A DNA stretch of 64,000 bases from positions 65,491-129,490 of the forward strand of contig NZ_KE384007.1 in assembly GCF_000423325.1 (NCBI RefSeq), written 5' to 3'. The notes beneath the pieces were generated by a model. The model did not search any database and was not told the origin of the DNA. It was given only the letters and a program-made list of their open reading frames with translations. The first letter of the stretch is position 1. Every line of letters begins with the position of its first letter. The DNA is from Lysobacter defluvii IMMIB APB-9 = DSM 18482. GTDB taxonomy: Bacteria; Pseudomonadota; Gammaproteobacteria; Xanthomonadales; Xanthomonadaceae. Made by a program: the position numbers and the translations under genes. Below are positions 54,197-62,590 of the stretch, piece after piece.

Positions 54197-55405
54197 TCAG
54201 TCGTCCGGGTGGCGCGCGGGCACCGGATCGTGGCTGCCGTTCATCCGGTCCTCGGGGTGCGCGGCCGGGCCGCCGGCCGGAGCCACGTCAAACGGCGTGC
54301 GCAGCAGCAGTGACGGCAGCAGGGTATTCAGCGTGGTGTACAGGATCAGGGCCCCGAACAGCGTGCCGCTGACCTGGAAGCGGTTGTAGAGGATCTCCGC
54401 CAGCACCAGGGTGAACACCAACGTGGGCGCCAGCGCGACCGAGACGTTGAGGCTTGCACCGCGCGCCTCCCCGAACAGCCACCGCCTTTGCAGCCAGCCC
54501 ATGGCCACGCGCAGCGGCAGCACCGCCGCGGTGAGCGCCAGCCCCAGCAGCCCCGCCTCCCAGGTCAGCGCATCGCGCGAGATGCCGGTGCCAGCGTGGA
54601 AGAAATAGAACGGCACGAAGAAGGTGGCGAACAGCCGCAGCGCGTGGATGTTGGTGTCCGAGGCCAGCCGCGGGATGCGGATGCGCAGCATGCGCGCCAC
54701 GAAGCCGGCGATGAACGCCCCGACCAGGTAGTACACGCCCAGCCGGTAGGTGATGTAGGCCGCCACCAGCCCGACCATCACCAGCAGCGAGAACTCCGAG
54801 CCCGGCGCGTGCGGCGCCACCCACCGGCCCAGGGCGATGAACAACAGCGGCAGGCCCACCACCATGCCGACCATCCAGGCCGTCGAGATGCCCAGTTGCA
54901 CGGGATCGCCCGCCTGCAGCACCACGAACATCACCGCCAAGGCCATCAACTCGCCGATGATCGCCTTGCTGGTGACCCAGAACCGCTCGTCCTCTGCCAG
55001 CCCCAGCCGCTCCAGCGTGTCCAGGATGAAACCGGTCGACGGGGTCAGCAGCGCCAGCGCCAGCAATGCGGCGGCCTGCCAGCCCAGGCCGGCCCAGCGC
55101 ATCCCCAGCCAGCCGACCAGGACCAGGCCGGCGGCACGGATGACCAGGTGCACGCCCAGCTTCGTGGCGCCCCGCCGCAGCGCCGCCGGGTCGACCTCCA
55201 GGCCCGCGAACAGGAACAGCGAGGAGATGCCGATGGTCGACAGCAGCGCGACCACCGGGTCCTGCACCCGGTCGCCAAAGGCCAGCATCGCCGCCAGTCC
55301 CAGCAGCAGCGAGGTGATCGGCGCCGGCAGGTTGAACCGCTGCAGCGCGCGCGGCACCACCAGCAGGCCGAAGATCAGCAGCAGGTACACCAGGTCCTGG
55401 CGCAT
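54197..55405 (-). CDS. CPA2-type cation/proton antiporter
   Basis: 402 aa, about 12 membrane segments, KefB/NhaS-like exchanger core without a TrkA domain. Characteristic pieces: ALLSTIGISSLFLFAGLEVD, a substrate-site-like GELMALAVMFVVLQAGD, and the second half LVGAFIAGFVARMLRIRIP. The C-terminal 35 residues are a soluble Pro/Gly/His tail. Ion unknown (K+ or Na+). Divergent from the SIMPL gene with 123 bp between. Confidence 0.82.
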   Translation of the reverse strand: MRQDLVYLLLIFGLLVVPRALQRFNLPAPITSLLLGLAAMLAFGDRVQDPVVALLSTIGISSLFLFAGLEVDPAALRRGATKLGVHLVIRAAGLVLVGWLGMRWAGLGWQAAALLALALLTPSTGFILDTLERLGLAEDERFWVTSKAIIGELMALAVMFVVLQAGDPVQLGISTAWMVGMVVGLPLLFIALGRWVAPHAPGSEFSLLVMVGLVAAYITYRLGVYYLVGAFIAGFVARMLRIRIPRLASDTNIHALRLFATFFVPFYFFHAGTGISRDALTWEAGLLGLALTAAVLPLRVAMGWLQRRWLFGEARGASLNVSVALAPTLVFTLVLAEILYNRFQVSGTLFGALILYTTLNTLLPSLLLRTPFDVAPAGGPAAHPEDRMNGSHDPVPARHPDD

Positions 55406-55528
55406 GGGCGGGCCTCTCCGCGGGGGTTGCCGGAATGGTCGGGGGCGCGCCCGCGGCTGGCAACCCGCACGCTGGTGCCGGTTCAGCGGCAGGCGCTACG
55501 CTGTGGCGGTCCCCGCGTGGAGCCACCC

Positions 55529-56239
55529 ATGTCCCGTCCCACCCGCACCGCCACCGTCCTGATCGCCGCCGTGGTCCTCGCGCTCGGCTTCGCCGCCGCG
55601 GGCTGGTTCGCCGCCGGCGGCATGGAGCGCCTGCGCGCCGCCGACCGCTTCGTGACCGTCAAGGGCTCGGCCGAGGCGATCGTCGACGCCGACCTGGTGG
55701 TCTGGCCGCTGCCGCACTCGGTCGGCGGCAACGACCTGGCCACGGTGCAGCGCGAGCTCGACGCCAACACCGCGATCATCCGCGACTTCTTCCTGCAGGC
55801 CGGCTTCGACGCGGACTCGATCGTGGTTTCGCCGCCGCGGCTCGAGGACCGCTGGGCCTGGGCCTACGGCGACTCGCGCCCGCCGGAGCGATTCCGCTAC
55901 GCCAATACCGTGAGCCTGCGGACCGACGACGTCGCCAAGGCGCTGGAGGTGGTCCGCCGCAGCGGCGAACTGGTCAGCCGCGGGGTGATGGTGGGCGAAG
56001 GCAGCGCGCCCGAGTTCGACTACACCAAGCTCAATGACATCAAGCCGGGCCTGATCGCGGAAGCCACCGCCGCCGCACGCGACTCCGCCCAGCAGTTCGC
56101 AGAGGACTCCGGCTCGCGCCTGGGCGGAATCCGCAGCGCCAACCAGGGCGTGGTGACCATCAGCGACCGCGACCAGAGCAGCCCGCACGTGAAGCGGGTG
56201 CGGGTGGTGACGACGGTGGAGTACTTCCTGCGGGACTGA
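55529..56239 (+). CDS. SIMPL-domain (DUF541) protein
   Basis: 236 aa: N-terminal membrane anchor or signal (VLIAAVVLALGFAAAGWFAA) and a SIMPL domain with RFVTVKGSAEAIVDADLVVW, SLRTDDVAKALEVVRR and KPGLIAEATAAARDSAQQFA. SIMPL proteins are periplasmic or membrane-linked with diverse, mostly undefined roles (E. coli YggE is linked to oxidative stress). Start at the ATG at 55529; upstream open frame is antisense to the antiporter. Ends 7 bp from convergent yheS. Confidence 0.87.
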   Translation: MSRPTRTATVLIAAVVLALGFAAAGWFAAGGMERLRAADRFVTVKGSAEAIVDADLVVWPLPHSVGGNDLATVQRELDANTAIIRDFFLQAGFDADSIVVSPPRLEDRWAWAYGDSRPPERFRYANTVSLRTDDVAKALEVVRRSGELVSRGVMVGEGSAPEFDYTKLNDIKPGLIAEATAAARDSAQQFAEDSGSRLGGIRSANQGVVTISDRDQSSPHVKRVRVVTTVEYFLRD

Positions 56240-56246
56240 CCTGAGG

Positions 56247-58262
56247 TCACTCGTCCGCGTACAGCTCCAGCAGGGCCTCCTCGGCCGCCTCGAGCCCGGT
56301 ACGCAGTTCCGCCTGCCGTTTCGCCAGTTCCGCGGCGCGGCTTCCGCCATCGGTGTAAAGATCGGGGTCGGCCAGCTCGGCCTCTAGCGCCGCCAGCTGT
56401 TCTTCGAGCTCCGCGACCCGCGCCTCGGCCTTCGCGAGCTTGTGCGGGTTGCCCTTGCGCCGCTTGGGCGTGGCAACTGGGGCCGGCGCGGGGGCCGGGG
56501 TGTCTTCCTTGCGCTCCGCGGCCTTGTCGCCGTCGCGGCTGCGCAGCCACGCCGCGTACTCGTCCAGGTCGCCATCGAAGGGCACCGCGCGGCCGTCCGC
56601 CACCCGCCAGAACGTGTCGCAGACCAGGCCGATCAGGTGGCGGTCGTGGCTGACCAGCACGATCGCCCCGTCGAACACCGCCAGCGCCTCGGCCAGCGCC
56701 TCGCGCATGTCCAGGTCCAGGTGGTTGGTCGGTTCGTCGAGCAGCAGCACGTTCGGCTGCCGCCACGCGATCAGCGCCAGCGCCAGCCGCGCCCGCTCGC
56801 CCCCGGAGAACACGTCCACGTTCTCGAACGCCCGGTCACCGGGAAAGTTCCAGCGCCCCAGGAAATCGCGCAGCTGCTGCGTCGGCACCCCGTCCCCGGC
56901 GATCTCCGCCAGGTGGTCCACCGGACTCGCCCCCGCCCGCAGCGACTCCACGGTGTGCTGCGCGAAGTAGCCGATGCGCAGGTCCGGATGCGCCTTGCGC
57001 TCGCCCGCAAGTAGCGGCAGCTCGCCGACAAGGGATTTGACGAGGGTGGACTTGCCGGCGCCGTTGGGGCCGAGGAGGGCGACGCGGTCGCCGGATTCGA
57101 GGGTGAAGGTGAGGTCGTGGAGGATCGTGATCGCATCCCCCCCTCCCGCCTGCCTTTCCCCCTCTCCCGCTTGCGGGAGAGGGTTGGGGTGAGGGGCTTT
57201 TGCTTTTGCTTCTGCTTTTGCAGTTGGTTCTGATCCCGACGAAAAGCTGCCCTCATCCGCCCTTCGGGCACCTTCTCCCGCAAGCGGGAGAAGGGAGTAG
57301 CCGCAATCCACTTGCACCAGCCCCAGCAAGCTATGCGGCAGCTTCGCCGGCTCGGGGAAGCTGATCCGCAGGCTGCGTTCCACCCGCACCGCCTCGGTAC
57401 CGGCCAGCTTGGCCAGGCGCTTGACGCGTGACTGGGCCTGCCTGGCCTTGCTGGCCTTCGCCTTGAAGCGGTCGATGAAGCTCTGCAGGTGGGCGCGTTC
57501 GGCCTGTTCCTTCTCGTGGGCGATCTGCTGCTGGCGCAGGTGCTCGGCGCGCTGGCGCTCGAAGGCGGTGTAGTCGCCGGTGTACAGGCGCGCCTTGCCG
57601 TCGGCCAGGTGCAGGGTGTGGGTGCTGACGCCGTCGAGGAACTCGCGGTCGTGGCTGATCAGCAGCAGGGTGCCGGGGTAGCGCAGCAGCCATTGCTCCA
57701 GCCACAGCACCGCGTCCAGGTCGAGGTGGTTGGTCGGCTCGTCCAGCAGCAGCAGGTCGGATGGCGTCATCAGCGCGCGCGCCAGGTTCAGGCGCACCCG
57801 CCAGCCGCCGGAGAAGGCCTTCACCGGCCGGCCGTGGGTGTCCGGGGCGAAGCCGAGGCCGTGCATCAGGCGCCCGGCACGCGCGGACGCGTCGTAGCCG
57901 CCCAGCTCCTCCAGCCGGGTGTGGGCGGCGGCGACGGCCTCCCAGTCCTCGCGCGCAGTGGCGGCGCGCTCGGCCTGGATCGCGGCGAACACCTCGGCAT
58001 CGCCCGACAGCACGAAGTCCGATGCGACGTCATCCAGCGCCGGGGTCTCCTGGGCCACGCTGGCGATCCGCACGCGGCCCGGCAGCTCGATGCCGCCGCG
58101 GTCGGAGTCGATCTCGCCGCGGATGGCGGCGAACAGGGACGACTTGCCGGTGCCGTTGCGCCCGACCACGCCCACCCGCCAGCCGGTGTGCAGGGTGAGG
58201 TCGACGCCGGACAGGAGCAGCCGTTCGCCACGGCGCAGGGCGAAATCACGCAGGGAAATCAT
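56247..58262 (-). CDS. yheS: YheS, ABC-F ATPase
   Basis: Soluble ABC-F protein; its relatives bind the ribosomal E site to relieve stalls. 671 aa from the ATG at 58262 (family start MISLRDFALRRGE); the E. coli protein, as I recall, is 637. First ABC domain: GVVGRNGTGKSSLFAA, SGGWRVRLNLARAL, LLLLDEPTNHLDLDA. The interdomain linker ends near AHLQSFIDRFKAKASKARQA. Second domain: LLGPNGAGKSTLVKSL, SGGERARLALALI and DEPTNHLDLDM, then a coiled tail. At about 321-372, right after VDCGY, it carries an in-frame insert made of two hairpin repeats (LAGEGARRADEG and PHPNPLPQAGEGE). Confidence 0.93.
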   Translation of the reverse strand: MISLRDFALRRGERLLLSGVDLTLHTGWRVGVVGRNGTGKSSLFAAIRGEIDSDRGGIELPGRVRIASVAQETPALDDVASDFVLSGDAEVFAAIQAERAATAREDWEAVAAAHTRLEELGGYDASARAGRLMHGLGFAPDTHGRPVKAFSGGWRVRLNLARALMTPSDLLLLDEPTNHLDLDAVLWLEQWLLRYPGTLLLISHDREFLDGVSTHTLHLADGKARLYTGDYTAFERQRAEHLRQQQIAHEKEQAERAHLQSFIDRFKAKASKARQAQSRVKRLAKLAGTEAVRVERSLRISFPEPAKLPHSLLGLVQVDCGYSLLPLAGEGARRADEGSFSSGSEPTAKAEAKAKAPHPNPLPQAGEGERQAGGGDAITILHDLTFTLESGDRVALLGPNGAGKSTLVKSLVGELPLLAGERKAHPDLRIGYFAQHTVESLRAGASPVDHLAEIAGDGVPTQQLRDFLGRWNFPGDRAFENVDVFSGGERARLALALIAWRQPNVLLLDEPTNHLDLDMREALAEALAVFDGAIVLVSHDRHLIGLVCDTFWRVADGRAVPFDGDLDEYAAWLRSRDGDKAAERKEDTPAPAPAPVATPKRRKGNPHKLAKAEARVAELEEQLAALEAELADPDLYTDGGSRAAELAKRQAELRTGLEAAEEALLELYADE
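57159..57196. repeat. Hairpin element inside yheS (NPLPQAGEG type)
   Basis: CCCTCTCCCGC-TT-GCGGGAGAGGG, 11-bp perfect stem, followed by TTGGGGTGAGGGG. In the yheS frame it encodes PHPNPLPQAGEG, the familiar translation of a dispersed proteobacterial hairpin repeat. Confidence 0.9.
57249..57294. repeat. 46-bp double-hairpin element, copy 2, inside yheS
   Basis: Exact reverse complement of 36375-36420 over 46 bp. In the yheS frame it encodes LLPLAGEGARRADEG. About 50 bp of low-complexity sequence (AKAEAKAKA) joins it to the other hairpin. Confidence 0.95.
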
Positions 58263-58360
58263 CCGCGCATTGTACGGGCCGGCCCCGGGCGCCCGCTGCG
58301 TTGTCCCTTGCACGGGGAGCGGCGGCGGGCACATCCTGCAGGCACGCCCGGGAGTCCCCG

Positions 58361-60037
58361 ATGCCGCACGACACCTCGCTCATCACCATGCTGGTCGGCG
58401 GCTTCGTGCTGGCCTTCGTGCTGGGCGCGCTGGCGAGGCGGGCCCACCTGTCGCCGCTGGTGGGGTACCTGGTCGCCGGCATCATCGCCGGTCCCTACAC
58501 GCCCGGCTTCGTCGGCGACCAGGAGCTGGCGCCGCAGCTGGCCGAGATCGGCGTGATCCTGCTGATGTTCGGCGTCGGCCTGCACTTTTCCTGGCGCGAC
58601 CTGATGTCGGTGCGCAACATCGCCCTGCCCGGCGCGCTGGCGCAGATCGCGGTGGCGACCACGCTCGGCTGGGGCATGGCGCGGTGGATCGGCTGGTCGA
58701 ACGGGGCCGGCATCGTCTTCGGCCTGTCGCTGTCGTGCGCCAGCACCGTGGTGCTGCTGCGGGCGCTGGAGGACCGGCGCCTGGTGGAGACCAACCGCGG
58801 ACGCATCGCGGTGGGCTGGCTGATCGTGGAGGACATCGCCTGCGTGCTCGCGCTGGTGCTGATGCCGGCGCTGGCCGGCAGCATGGGCGGCGACACCTCC
58901 GGGGGGATCGGCCGGTCGCTGCTGGTGACCCTGGTGAAGGTCGCCGCGTTCGGCGCGGTGATCCTGCTGGTGGGCCGCAAGCTGGTGCCGTGGATCCTGG
59001 AGCGGGTCGCCGGCACCGGGTCGCGCGAGCTGTTCACCCTGTGCGTGCTGGCGATCGCGCTGGGCGTGGCTTTCGGGTCGGCGGCGCTGTTCGGCGTGTC
59101 TTTCGCGCTGGGCGCGTTCTTCGCCGGCATGCTGCTGGCCGAATCGGAGTTCAGCCACCAGGCCGCCAGCGAGACGCTGCCGCTGCGCGATGCCTTCGCC
59201 GTTCTGTTCTTCGTTTCGGTGGGAATGCTGTTCGACCCGGCGATCCTGGTCGAACATCCCTTCGAGGTGCTGTTCACCTGCCTGATCATCGTGGTCGGCA
59301 AGTCCGCGGCCGCATACGGCATCGTGCATGCGTTCGGGAAACCCCACTCCACCGCGCTGCTGATCTCCACCAGCCTGGCGCAGATCGGCGAGTTCTCCTT
59401 CATCCTCGCCGGGCTGGGCCTGTCGCTGGGCATCATCGACAAGGAGGCGCAGGACCTGGTGCTCGCCGGCGCCCTGCTGTCGATCATGCTCAACCCGCTG
59501 CTGTTCGCCTGGCTGGACCGCCAGCAGCAGCACGCCGTCGTCCCCGATCCGCGCAACTACATCGCCGAACCGCCGGTGCCGGAGGACCTGAGCGGCCACG
59601 TGATCCTGGTCGGCTTCGGCCGGGTCGGCAGCGAACTGGGCCGGGTGCTGGTGGATGCCGGCGTACCGGTGGTGGTGGTCGATGGCGAAGACGCCCTGGT
59701 TGACCGCGCCCGCGCCTCCGGCATCCCCTCGATCCGCGGCAACGCCGTGCACCCGGCGGTCCTCGCCGAAGCGCTGCCCGAGCGCGCCCACACCGCCCTG
59801 CTCGCCATCCCGAATCCCCTGGAGGCCGGCGAGATCATCGCCCGCCTGCGCGAGGCCAACGCCTCGCTCACCATCGTCGCCCGGGCGCACTCCGACGCCG
59901 AGGTGAAGCACCTGCTGGAGCGCGGCGCCGACGCGGCGGTGATGGCCGAGCGCGAGCTGGCGCACAGCCTGGCGGAGATGGTCCTCGCGACCCCGCCCTA
60001 CCGCGGCGAACGCCACCTGCCCCCCGCCGTGGCCTGA
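58361..60037 (+). CDS. ybaL: YbaL, CPA2 antiporter with TrkA-N domain
   Basis: 558 aa, the same length as E. coli YbaL as I recall, with about 12 membrane segments and a C-terminal NAD-binding regulatory domain. The start MPHDTSLITMLVGGFVLAFV and LVGYLVAGIIAGPYTPGF are family-like; the exchanger core includes DAFAVLFFVSVGMLFDP and SLAQIGEFSFILAGLGLSLG. The Rossmann part has ILVGFGRVGSELGRVLVD and later GNAVHPAVLAEAL. Expected to exchange K+ for H+. Start at the ATG at 58361; 98 bp from divergent yheS. Confidence 0.93.
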   Translation: MPHDTSLITMLVGGFVLAFVLGALARRAHLSPLVGYLVAGIIAGPYTPGFVGDQELAPQLAEIGVILLMFGVGLHFSWRDLMSVRNIALPGALAQIAVATTLGWGMARWIGWSNGAGIVFGLSLSCASTVVLLRALEDRRLVETNRGRIAVGWLIVEDIACVLALVLMPALAGSMGGDTSGGIGRSLLVTLVKVAAFGAVILLVGRKLVPWILERVAGTGSRELFTLCVLAIALGVAFGSAALFGVSFALGAFFAGMLLAESEFSHQAASETLPLRDAFAVLFFVSVGMLFDPAILVEHPFEVLFTCLIIVVGKSAAAYGIVHAFGKPHSTALLISTSLAQIGEFSFILAGLGLSLGIIDKEAQDLVLAGALLSIMLNPLLFAWLDRQQQHAVVPDPRNYIAEPPVPEDLSGHVILVGFGRVGSELGRVLVDAGVPVVVVDGEDALVDRARASGIPSIRGNAVHPAVLAEALPERAHTALLAIPNPLEAGEIIARLREANASLTIVARAHSDAEVKHLLERGADAAVMAERELAHSLAEMVLATPPYRGERHLPPAVA

Positions 60038-60062
60038 GCCCCTCCCGCATACGTATTCCCCC

Positions 60063-60092
60063 TTGACGCCAACCTCCGCGCTCACGTACACG
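60063..60092 (+). promoter_or_regulatory. Weak candidate promoter before the TonB receptor
   Basis: TTGACG (60063-60068), 18 bp, TACACG (60087-60092), 30 bp before the receptor ATG. The -35 is good, the -10 poor. Confidence 0.3.
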
Positions 60093-60121
60093 GGATTCAT
60101 CGCACAGGGAGCCGTACGCAC

Positions 60122-62509
60122 ATGAAGTGGAATCCGCTGTTGGTCGCCATCGCCGCCGCACTCGCCGCGCCCGTCGCCTCTGCCCAGGTCGCGCCGCCGG
60201 CCGAGCGCGAAGCCACCACCCTCGACCAGGTGATCGTCACGGGCACCCGCGTGGCGGACCGCACCGTCGCCGAGTCGACTTCGCCGATCGACATCATCAC
60301 CCCGGAGGCGCTGGCGGCCACCGGCACCACCGAACTGGCGACCGCACTGTCGCGCGCCCTGCCCTCGCTGAACTTCCCGCGCCCGGCGATCACCGACGGC
60401 ACGAGCGCGATCCGGCCCGCGCAGCTGCGCGGCATGGCACCGGACCAGGTGCTGGTGCTGGTCAACGGCAAGCGCCGGCACGTGACCGCGCTGCTGAACG
60501 TCAACGGCAGCCAGGGCCGCGGCTCCTCGCCGGTGGACCTCAACGCCATCCCGGTGTCGGCGATCGAGCGGGTCGAGGTCCTGCGCGACGGTGCCTCGGC
60601 GCAGTACGGCTCGGACGCCATCGCCGGCGTCGTCAACGTGGTGCTGAAGGGCAGTGCCTCCGGCGGCAGCGTCACCGCGAGTGCCGGCCAGTACTCGGCG
60701 GGTGATGGGGAGCAGTACCAGCTCGCCGGCGACGGCGGACTGGCGATCGGCGACCGCGGCGGCTTCCTCCACCTGGCCGCGCAGCTCGGGGAGCAGGACC
60801 CCACCAACCGCGCCCGCCCCTTCGCCGGGACCCCGGCACCGACGCAGCCGGAGCCCGGCCAGAAGGCGTTCGTCTACGGTGACCCGGAGGTCGAGCACTG
60901 GGGCCTGTCGCTCAACACCGTGGTGCCACTGACGGACACCTGGGAGCTGTACGGCTTCGGGATGATGAGCGAGCGCGACATCACCTCGTTCGCGTTCTTC
61001 CGGGCACCCGGCAACCCGAACCAGAACGTCCCGGAGATCTACCCGGACGGCTTCCTGCCCCGCATCAACAACATCGCCGACGACCGCTCGATCGTGGCCG
61101 GGCTGCGCGGCGACGCCGGCGGCTGGACTTGGGACCTGAGCTACAACTACGGCTTCAACCACCTGGAGTTCTTCACCCGGAACACGCTCAACGCCAGCCT
61201 CGGCGCGAATTCCCCGACCTCCTTCGATGCCGGGGCGCTGGAGGTCACCCAGAACATCGTCAACCTCGATGCCAGCCGGCAGTTCGACTGGGGCCTGGCC
61301 TACCCGGTCAACCTTGCCTTCGGCGCCGAGTACCGCGAGGAGAAGTGGAACCAGTCACCGGGCGAGCCGGATTCGTGGCGACAGGGGCCGATCCCGCCGC
61401 CAGTCGCAGCCGGCGCGCAGGGCTTCCCGGGTTTCCGCCCCGGGGATGCGGGCCACCACGAGCGCGACAGCCACGCCGTCTACGTGGACCTGGAGGCCAA
61501 CCTCACCGACCGGCTCAGCGCCGGTGCCGCCGCGCGCCACGAGGACTACAGCGACTTCGGCAGCCAGACCTCCGGCAAGCTGTCGGCACGGTACGAGTTC
61601 TCCCCGGAGGTCGCCCTTCGCGGCACCGTGGCCAGCGGCTTCCGGGCACCGTCGCTGTCGCAGCAGAACTTCCAGACCACCAGCACGACCTACATCCCCG
61701 GCGTGCCCACCCCGTTCGAGATTCGCACCTTCCCGGCCGCCGGCGGGATCGCCCGCGCACTGGGCGCCGAGCCGCTGCAGGCGGAGGAGTCGCTCTCGTA
61801 CAGCCTCGGCCTGGTGCTGCAGCCGGCCGAGCGCCTGTACGTGACCGTGGATGCGTATGAGATCGAGGTCGACGACCGCATCGTGCTCTCGTCCAATCTC
61901 ACCGGCGACGCGGTGCGCGAGTTCCTCGAGGCGCGGGGCATCTTCGGGGTCACGGGCGGGCGCTACTTCACCAACGCGGTGGACACCCGCACCCGCGGCG
62001 TCGACGTGGTCGGCAGCTACTCCTGGCCACTCGCCAACGGCAGCTTCGACCTGACCGCCGGCTACAACTACTCGAAGACCGAGATCACCCGCGTCGCGCC
62101 CAACCCGCCGGAACTGGAAAGCGGCGGACTGGACCTGGAGCGCCTGGACCGCGCCGAGCGTGGCCGGATCGAACGTGGCTACCCGCGCGACAAGTTCGTC
62201 CTCAACGGCACCTGGAACCTGGGCGACTGGACCCTGCTGGCGGGCGCCACCCGCTACGGCAGCTTCCAGACCACGCCCAGCAACGCCGCCAACGACCAGA
62301 CCTACGGCGCCAAGTGGCTGGTGGACCTGGCCGCGACGTACCACCTGGGCGGGTGGGCCTTCACCCTGGGCGGGGACAACGTGTTCAACGAGTATCCCGA
62401 CGAGAACATCTTCGGGAATTCGACCAACGGGCAGTTCCCGTACAACTCGGCCTCGCCGTTCGGGTTCAACGGCGCGTACGTGTACGGACGCATCTCGTAC
62501 CGCTGGTAG
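60122..62509 (+). CDS. TonB-dependent outer-membrane receptor
   Basis: 795-aa beta-barrel receptor, ligand unknown. Signal peptide (PLLVAIAAALAAPVASAQ), then a TonB box near TTLDQVIVTGTRVADR. The plug domain has QLRGMAPDQVLVLVNGKRRH, AIERVEVLRDGASAQYGSDA and IAGVVNVVLKG. The barrel ends with the aromatic NGAYVYGRISYRW. Plug and barrel are both full length. Many Xanthomonadaceae carry dozens of such receptors. A near-perfect 15-bp hairpin follows 10 bp after the stop. Confidence 0.93.
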   Translation: MKWNPLLVAIAAALAAPVASAQVAPPAEREATTLDQVIVTGTRVADRTVAESTSPIDIITPEALAATGTTELATALSRALPSLNFPRPAITDGTSAIRPAQLRGMAPDQVLVLVNGKRRHVTALLNVNGSQGRGSSPVDLNAIPVSAIERVEVLRDGASAQYGSDAIAGVVNVVLKGSASGGSVTASAGQYSAGDGEQYQLAGDGGLAIGDRGGFLHLAAQLGEQDPTNRARPFAGTPAPTQPEPGQKAFVYGDPEVEHWGLSLNTVVPLTDTWELYGFGMMSERDITSFAFFRAPGNPNQNVPEIYPDGFLPRINNIADDRSIVAGLRGDAGGWTWDLSYNYGFNHLEFFTRNTLNASLGANSPTSFDAGALEVTQNIVNLDASRQFDWGLAYPVNLAFGAEYREEKWNQSPGEPDSWRQGPIPPPVAAGAQGFPGFRPGDAGHHERDSHAVYVDLEANLTDRLSAGAAARHEDYSDFGSQTSGKLSARYEFSPEVALRGTVASGFRAPSLSQQNFQTTSTTYIPGVPTPFEIRTFPAAGGIARALGAEPLQAEESLSYSLGLVLQPAERLYVTVDAYEIEVDDRIVLSSNLTGDAVREFLEARGIFGVTGGRYFTNAVDTRTRGVDVVGSYSWPLANGSFDLTAGYNYSKTEITRVAPNPPELESGGLDLERLDRAERGRIERGYPRDKFVLNGTWNLGDWTLLAGATRYGSFQTTPSNAANDQTYGAKWLVDLAATYHLGGWAFTLGGDNVFNEYPDENIFGNSTNGQFPYNSASPFGFNGAYVYGRISYRW

Positions 62510-62518
62510 GCACCCCCT

Positions 62519-62551
62519 CCCGTCATCCCCGCGCACCGCGGGGATGACGGG
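62519..62551. repeat. REP-like 15-bp palindrome after the TonB receptor
   Basis: CCCGTCATCCCCGCG pairs with CGCGGGGATGACGGG, 15 bp perfect, loop CAC. It is the longest stem in the window and sits between the convergent receptor and clpB genes, so it may stop transcription in both directions. It is the complete form of the hrpA element. Confidence 0.92.
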
Positions 62552-62590
62552 ACGCCGCTCCCGGCTCCGGAGGGCCGCCGGGAGAGGCCG

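Noticed and set aside
50123-54313. 1,396-aa plus-strand frame over aspS, the FmdB gene and the MFS gene
   Set aside because: Runs antisense to aspS and out of frame through the MFS gene; composition typical of a shadow.
58259-61162. 967-aa minus-strand frame over ybaL and the receptor
   Set aside because: Antisense to two well-supported genes and compositionally a shadow.
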